A DNA stretch of 64,000 nt from Cohnella sp. CFH 77786 (GTDB lineage Bacteria > Bacillota > Bacilli > Paenibacillales > Paenibacillaceae): the NCBI RefSeq assembly GCF_019400745.1, contig NZ_WJIB01000026.1, positions 1 to 64,000 on the forward strand, written 5' to 3'. This document shows, one piece after another, positions 59,923-64,000 of the stretch. Both the position numbers and the translations under genes were made by a program. The notes beneath the pieces are model-generated. The model ran no database searches and was not told the origin of the DNA. It was given only the letters and a program-made list of their open reading frames with translations. Each line of letters begins with the position of its first letter. Within the stretch, counting starts at the first letter, position 1.

Positions 59923-60987
59923 ATGTTGAAATGGTTGAAGCGGATTCTCGGGGGTCCGCCGGCTCCGGAACCGCAAGCTCGTCCCAGAACGTTTGCCTAT
60001 TCGTCCGTTATCCCCGAAGCGCTCGGCATCCGTCCGGAGCTCGAGGGGGACGCTCACGGTTTGGTCCGTAAACTGGAAGAAGCTCTTCAAGGGCCTTATT
60101 TGCCGCAGGTTCGGGAACGCGTCAAGTTCCGCCATCCGGAAATCGGAGACGCGAAATACGGGTGGATGGAAATGGAGATGAAACGTTTCTTTCTTCTTGC
60201 CGCCGTTCTTCGCCATGTGCCGATGTACAGCGACGACGCCGATCTGATATGGCACGAAATGCTGATGTTCACCCGGGAATACCAGCAGTTTTGCGACCGA
60301 TTCGCCGGATTCTACATCCATCATCAACCGAACGTCAGAACGGATGAGGGCGATGCCGCCGCTTCGGAGTCCCAATGGGAAGACAGAGCCGCGTTCGAGC
60401 TCGTGTATTCCGCCCTTTTCTGGGTCGCCCCGGAGAACCACAGGCTGCTCGGATTGTTCTATCGGCGCAAAATGCCTCCGGCCCTGCTGGAGGAGATCGA
60501 ATCGGGAGATCCGGACCGGATCCGCGCGGCTTTGCGCTTCCGGAATTCGGCCGATCCCGCCGTGGCGGCCGTTCAGGAAGGAATCCTGGGCGCCCTTCAG
60601 GACAAATCCCGGCAAGCCCGCGCCTACCATGAGGAGAGCCGCCCGTACGAACGCTCTTCCTTCTATGGAGGGACCGATCCGCTATGGACCATGATGGCGT
60701 TCGGCATGGCGACCGATTTGTCGCCCTTCGACCCGGTACTGGAGGAAAGCGAGAAGCAACGGGAAACGTCCGGGTCCAGCTGTTCCGTCTATACCGACGG
60801 AACCTCCAATTCCAGTTGCAACTCCAGTAACGATAACAACGGCCATAAGGATTCTTCCGATGGAGGCTCCTGCTCCTCGTCCGACGATGGCGGCAGCGGG
60901 AGCTCTTCTTGCTCGAGCTCTTCTTGCTCGAGCTCTTCTTGCTCGAGCTCTTCTTGCGGCTCCAGCTGCGGAGGCGGCGGGAACTAA
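59923..60987 (+). CDS. GRDP-like protein with Ser/Cys-rich tail, function unknown
   Basis: About 354 residues from ATG 59923 (AGGAGG 8 bases upstream). Residues 105-134 (DADLIWHEMLMFTREYQQFC then HH) match the vDxxWH...Y..FC...H pattern of glycine-rich-domain (GRDP/DUF1399) proteins. The last about 75 residues are almost only Ser, Cys, Gly, Asp and Asn, with SSSCS repeats. There is no signal peptide or clear membrane segment. The tail could bind metal or form disulfides, perhaps in a spore layer. Function is not known. Confidence 0.75.
   Translation: MLKWLKRILGGPPAPEPQARPRTFAYSSVIPEALGIRPELEGDAHGLVRKLEEALQGPYLPQVRERVKFRHPEIGDAKYGWMEMEMKRFFLLAAVLRHVPMYSDDADLIWHEMLMFTREYQQFCDRFAGFYIHHQPNVRTDEGDAAASESQWEDRAAFELVYSALFWVAPENHRLLGLFYRRKMPPALLEEIESGDPDRIRAALRFRNSADPAVAAVQEGILGALQDKSRQARAYHEESRPYERSSFYGGTDPLWTMMAFGMATDLSPFDPVLEESEKQRETSGSSCSVYTDGTSNSSCNSSNDNNGHKDSSDGGSCSSSDDGGSGSSSCSSSSCSSSSCSSSSCGSSCGGGGN
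60900..60957 (+). repeat. 15-bp coding repeat, four copies
   Basis: GAGCTCTTCTTGCTC is repeated at 60900, 60915, 60930 and, in part, 60945. It encodes successive SSSCS blocks. A repeat of 15 bases can expand or shrink without shifting frame, so tail length probably varies between strains. Confidence 0.9.
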
Positions 60988-61039
60988 TAAATCGCCTCGG
61001 CCAGCGATCGAGTTTCATGGAACGGGCATGCGCTCTAGA

Positions 61040-61068
61040 GCCCGAATCTCCTTGAAGAAGATTCGGGC
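61040..61068. terminator. stem-loop between convergent genes
   Basis: Perfect 10-bp stem GCCCGAATCT / AGATTCGGGC with a 9-base loop, between the Ser/Cys-rich gene (+) and gerAC (-). It lacks a U-tract on both strands, so termination is uncertain. The rest of 60988-61197 shows nothing recognisable. Confidence 0.4.
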
Positions 61069-61197
61069 ACACCCTGGCGAGTCCTATATTTATGGTTTTC
61101 CGTGAACAGCTTGCCTAAGATGAAAGCCCTGCAAGAGGGGCAATCCTCAGGGGTTCGGTCCGTGGGCAGGGAAAAGTCACATTTTCAAGAGAAGCCC

Positions 61198-62370
61198 TTA
61201 CTTCGATATATTTTTTCGCAACATCCCTGTACTTTTGATATCCACATGAACGGTTACATGAAATTTTGCCGATGCATACACGTTGCTCCAAGTACTCTTG
61301 AGTTCCTTCCATTTATCTGGATGATACGAGCGAATTTCCCTTCCGAGCAAGAGGATATCCATCTTTTCTCTCTGGCTTTTTCCGATCAATTGTTCGATTT
61401 GCTTCTGGATCGCTCCTTCCAATTGTTCTTCCACTTTTTGAAGCTGCTTGGGTTGCATAAGAATTGAAGTGTCGGATGCCTCGGCTATGACGCCAGTGGT
61501 ACGGATATGGATCTTAACCTGAATCGGTGAGTCGGTTAGGTCGAAAACAAGCTTGCGGGATTGGGCCAAGGTTTGGAAAACCGCCGTTTCATTCTCTGTT
61601 CCGATCCACTGTACAATCGTACCCTTTTCAATATTCCCTTGAGTATATAGCCAAGCTCTGGTTTCTTCCCCGTCAATTTTGGCAATCATGCGACCCTTAT
61701 CGAAAATGGCCATTCCTTCAACTTTCAAGGTGTCTGTGGCTTGTTTCCCGCGCGATCCCTTTATACCTTTGGACGGTATGGCATGAACCATCGGCAGAAA
61801 CGATAGGATATCAGGATCCGAATAATACGTCATAAAGTCGTTGAAGTTGATCAGAGAATATTCGGATGACTGGTTCGATCTTTCTATAATTCCTCTGATG
61901 TCTGTTCCCGGCATCTCAAACGGGGTTGACGCCTGAAGAATATCATCTCCATCGTTCGCAGCTACAAGCAAATATTTTGATCGACGCAATTGGATATCTC
62001 TTGCGAATCGGTCGATGATTTCACGTATACCTTTCTTAGCCTGGTCGTTACCGATCACCAATGCTTCCAAATGGAAAAATACGGGGATTCGTGGGGAGAT
62101 TTTCGATAATTCCCTCTCCGCTTCTTTCAATGTATCTCCTTCTACGGTATAAGATAACGATGAAACTGGTGATTGTGCGCCCTTTCCTCCGGAAGGCGCT
62201 GACGGATTAAACCATAGAAAAGTTATGGCGTATTTTTTGTTCACGCCGGAATCAATAGCTGCCGCGCTGAGCAGATTGAGTTGATTGATCTCGCGCTTGT
62301 CCCAGCATCCGGCGATGAGCGAAATCGCCAAGAGCATGCCCGTTCCTTGAACAACAAACTTCGTTTTCAT
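61198..62370 (-). CDS. gerAC: spore germination lipoprotein, Ger(x)C family
   Basis: About 390 residues from ATG 62370. The lipobox ends at Cys22 (LIAGCWDKREINQLN), a hallmark of GerAC/GerBC/GerKC, followed by the Spore_GerAC domain. It is the lipoprotein subunit of a GerA-type germinant receptor in the spore inner membrane. The start overlaps the permease stop by 4 bases (ATGA). The region is more AT-rich than the rest of the window. The symbol denotes the family position; which receptor (GerA, GerB, GerK) it equals is not known. Confidence 0.9.
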   Translation of the reverse strand: MKTKFVVQGTGMLLAISLIAGCWDKREINQLNLLSAAAIDSGVNKKYAITFLWFNPSAPSGGKGAQSPVSSLSYTVEGDTLKEAERELSKISPRIPVFFHLEALVIGNDQAKKGIREIIDRFARDIQLRRSKYLLVAANDGDDILQASTPFEMPGTDIRGIIERSNQSSEYSLINFNDFMTYYSDPDILSFLPMVHAIPSKGIKGSRGKQATDTLKVEGMAIFDKGRMIAKIDGEETRAWLYTQGNIEKGTIVQWIGTENETAVFQTLAQSRKLVFDLTDSPIQVKIHIRTTGVIAEASDTSILMQPKQLQKVEEQLEGAIQKQIEQLIGKSQREKMDILLLGREIRSYHPDKWKELKSTWSNVYASAKFHVTVHVDIKSTGMLRKNISK

Positions 62371-63458
62371 GCGAACCTCTTCTTGACCAGGTGAATCAGT
62401 CCTAACAAAAATGGGAATCCCGCTTGGAAAACGATCGACCCATAGACCCATGCATCATGCAAGAAATGGGAAAACCGATCGAAGTCTTGCAGCATCATGC
62501 TTGGCAGAAGCACCAGGATCGCGGCTATTATTCGTGACTTATAGCCTTCGGAACAATTGAAAAGCTGTATCATCGAGTTATAGCCGACGGAGAATAAAAA
62601 ACCGGTGGCCACTAAGATGACAGAGGTCCATATGGTAACAAAGAACATTTCCGGCCTCTCAAAAAATTCTCCAATACGGATCAGGGCATCCAACTCGGCG
62701 GTAGGGAAGAGGAGATTTTGTAGCTGATAGGGCGAAAATATCCCGATAAACTCCATGATCAACAGTCCTGTAATCAGACTGGTCAAGATCATCCACCCTA
62801 TAAAGGACGCGGAGGACTTATTTTGCGTTTGATACCGGATATAGGGATGTATCATGGTCAGCACAACGACCTGCCCATTGGAAGCGAACGTAAATAAGGA
62901 AGCGTGAACGATTTGTGACCAATCGCTCTGCAATAAGGGAAGGTAATGGATGAAGCGAACTTCGCGCAGAACGGAACATAACAAAAAAATGATGGTAGCG
63001 TACGAAATGATGAGCAGGACGGTACTCATTCTGGCTAATGTCCCAATCCCTTGGATAGAGCAGTAATATGCGAATGCGAGGATCATGACAACGAAAATCG
63101 GAGCGGGGGTCTGAGGCATAAACATCGTTTTGAATACTTGCAAAATCAGTTGCACATGAATCATTGTGATGGTTATGAAATACAGAAAATAGACGCCGCC
63201 GACCAATTTGCCGAAAAAACGGCCCAATACCAACTCCGAAAATTGCATGAGGGTGTATTCAGGAAATCGGTTCGTCAGCCATACCGTGTAGGCGCATAAG
63301 AATATTGTCACTATGATAGCCAGCATAACGGATATCCACATGTCCTGATGCGCATATTCCGCCATTACCGGCGGAGCCAGTACGTGGCTTTGAATAACCA
63401 AAAGCAAACCGATTAGAGAGGCAGCTTGCCCCACGGAGATATCAACATGCCTGTTCAA
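62367..63458 (-). CDS. gerAB: spore germination permease, GerAB family
   Basis: 363 residues with about ten membrane segments of the APC superfamily (Spore_permease). The N-terminal ISVGQAASLIGLLLVIQSHVLAPP pattern is typical. GerAB proteins bind the germinant in the GerA receptor complex. It lies between gerAA (4 bases upstream) and gerAC (4-base overlap), the classical gerA order. The germinant cannot be read from sequence. Confidence 0.92.
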   Translation of the reverse strand: MNRHVDISVGQAASLIGLLLVIQSHVLAPPVMAEYAHQDMWISVMLAIIVTIFLCAYTVWLTNRFPEYTLMQFSELVLGRFFGKLVGGVYFLYFITITMIHVQLILQVFKTMFMPQTPAPIFVVMILAFAYYCSIQGIGTLARMSTVLLIISYATIIFLLCSVLREVRFIHYLPLLQSDWSQIVHASLFTFASNGQVVVLTMIHPYIRYQTQNKSSASFIGWMILTSLITGLLIMEFIGIFSPYQLQNLLFPTAELDALIRIGEFFERPEMFFVTIWTSVILVATGFLFSVGYNSMIQLFNCSEGYKSRIIAAILVLLPSMMLQDFDRFSHFLHDAWVYGSIVFQAGFPFLLGLIHLVKKRFA

Positions 63459-63462
63459 TGTT

Positions 63463-64000
63463 TCATCTCCTTCTTTTTTTCACGGAAAACTGTCGACGTA
63501 ACGACTCTTCCGGAGCAGCAAAGGTGGGTTTTTCGGCAAGGTTCCTCAAGGGGAAGCGCAGCAGCGTATCCTTCCAGTCCCTAAGGATAAATGGAGCCAA
63601 AGGGGTAAGATAAGGTACGCCGAAAGAACGCAATCCCGTTAAATAAGCAAATAACAGCATCAATCCCCAAGATATGCCGAAAAAACCAAGAAAACCGGCC
63701 AACCCGATAAAAACAAATTTAAGGACTCGGGTTGTGATACCAAGCGTAATATCGGGAATCGCAAAGGAAGCGATAGCGGTTATCGAAACGATAATGACCA
63801 TCATCGGACTAATAATCCCCGCATTGACAGCCGCTTCGCCGATGACCAAAGCTCCGACGATACTGATCGCGTTGCCAATGAGTTTAGGCATACGTAAAGC
63901 CGCCTCTCTTAACAGTTCAAAGGTGCCTTCCATCAATAACACCTCAACCATTGACGGAAAGGGGATGGGTTCCCTTCCGGACGATAAGTTAATGGCAAGC
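63463..64000 (-). CDS. gerAA: spore germination protein GerAA, 3' part
   Basis: The open frame continues through the window edge, so only the C-terminal about 178 residues are present. They include REPIPFPSMVEVLLMEGTFELLREA and GNAISIVGALVIGEAAVNAGIISPMM, the conserved membrane part of GerAA/GerBA/GerKA (GerA family, about 480-550 residues when complete), with four to five membrane segments and a short basic tail. A Met at 63951 is internal, not the start. It is the first gene of the gerA-type operon. Confidence 0.92.
   Translation of the reverse strand, partial: LAINLSSGREPIPFPSMVEVLLMEGTFELLREAALRMPKLIGNAISIVGALVIGEAAVNAGIISPMMVIIVSITAIASFAIPDITLGITTRVLKFVFIGLAGFLGFFGISWGLMLLFAYLTGLRSFGVPYLTPLAPFILRDWKDTLLRFPLRNLAEKPTFAAPEESLRRQFSVKKRRR

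Overview
The window looks like chromosome of an endospore-forming, GC-rich member of the Paenibacillaceae (Cohnella/Paenibacillus type). The evidence is a gerA-type germination operon, YesM/YesN-type kinase/AraC regulator pairs beside sugar ABC importers without their own ATPase, TTG/GTG/ATT starts behind strong Shine-Dalgarno sites, Gram-positive lipoprotein signals and a large c-di-GMP/chemosensory cluster. Most genes are on the minus strand. No rRNA, tRNA, CRISPR array or insertion sequence was seen.

Layout. (1) 1-766: gene-poor spacer with two tandem-repeat arrays (51-bp and 37-bp units). (2) 845-11801, minus: a sulfur-compound salvage locus resembling the B. subtilis snaA-tcyJKLMN-cmo-sndA (ytm/ytn) and yxe operons for S-(2-succino)cysteine and related S-modified cysteines. 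A LysR activator and an FMN reductase are followed by an amino-acid ABC importer, two LLM flavin monooxygenases, an M20 deacylase and a GNAT acetyltransferase. Two uncommon members are added: a sarcosine/N-methyltryptophan-oxidase-like flavoprotein and a DinB/YfiT-like metalloprotein. (3) 12009-18833, minus: CUT1 sugar importer 1 with its YesM/YesN pair. (4) 19145-20295, plus: a self-regulated TetR gene and a DUF4188 gene. (5) 20347-27062, minus: CUT1 importer 2 with YesM/YesN pair and a cre-like site. (6) 27063-28415: repeat-filled spacer, including fourteen 50-bp units. (7) 28416-31665, minus: LacI regulator plus GH36 alpha-galactosidase. (8) 31790-35173: visibly AT-richer block with an orphan sugar-binding lipoprotein divergent from an orphan YesM-type kinase that probably starts at ATT. 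(9) 35193-35738: nicotinamidase.

(10) 35822-56539, minus: about 20 kb of signalling genes. It holds two GGDEF proteins, four GGDEF-EAL proteins (one frameshifted), two CheY, CheX, two chemoreceptors, CheA, CheW and a LuxR-HTH protein, with no CheR, CheB or CheD. (11) 57281-60987, plus: orphan AraC-type response regulator, secreted NlpC/P60 hydrolase, and a protein with a GRDP-like motif and a Ser/Cys-rich tail. (12) 61198-64000, minus: gerAC, gerAB and the 3' part of gerAA, which runs off the window.

How it fits together: environmental sugars and S-modified amino acids are sensed and imported by dedicated modules. The che/c-di-GMP cluster probably integrates ligand sensing with second-messenger output. 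The most unusual points are the extended S-salvage operon, the chemosensory/c-di-GMP supercluster with a GGDEF-EAL protein carrying an unrecognised C-terminal domain, the ATT-start kinase in a low-GC block, and the family of roughly 37-52-bp intergenic tandem repeats.
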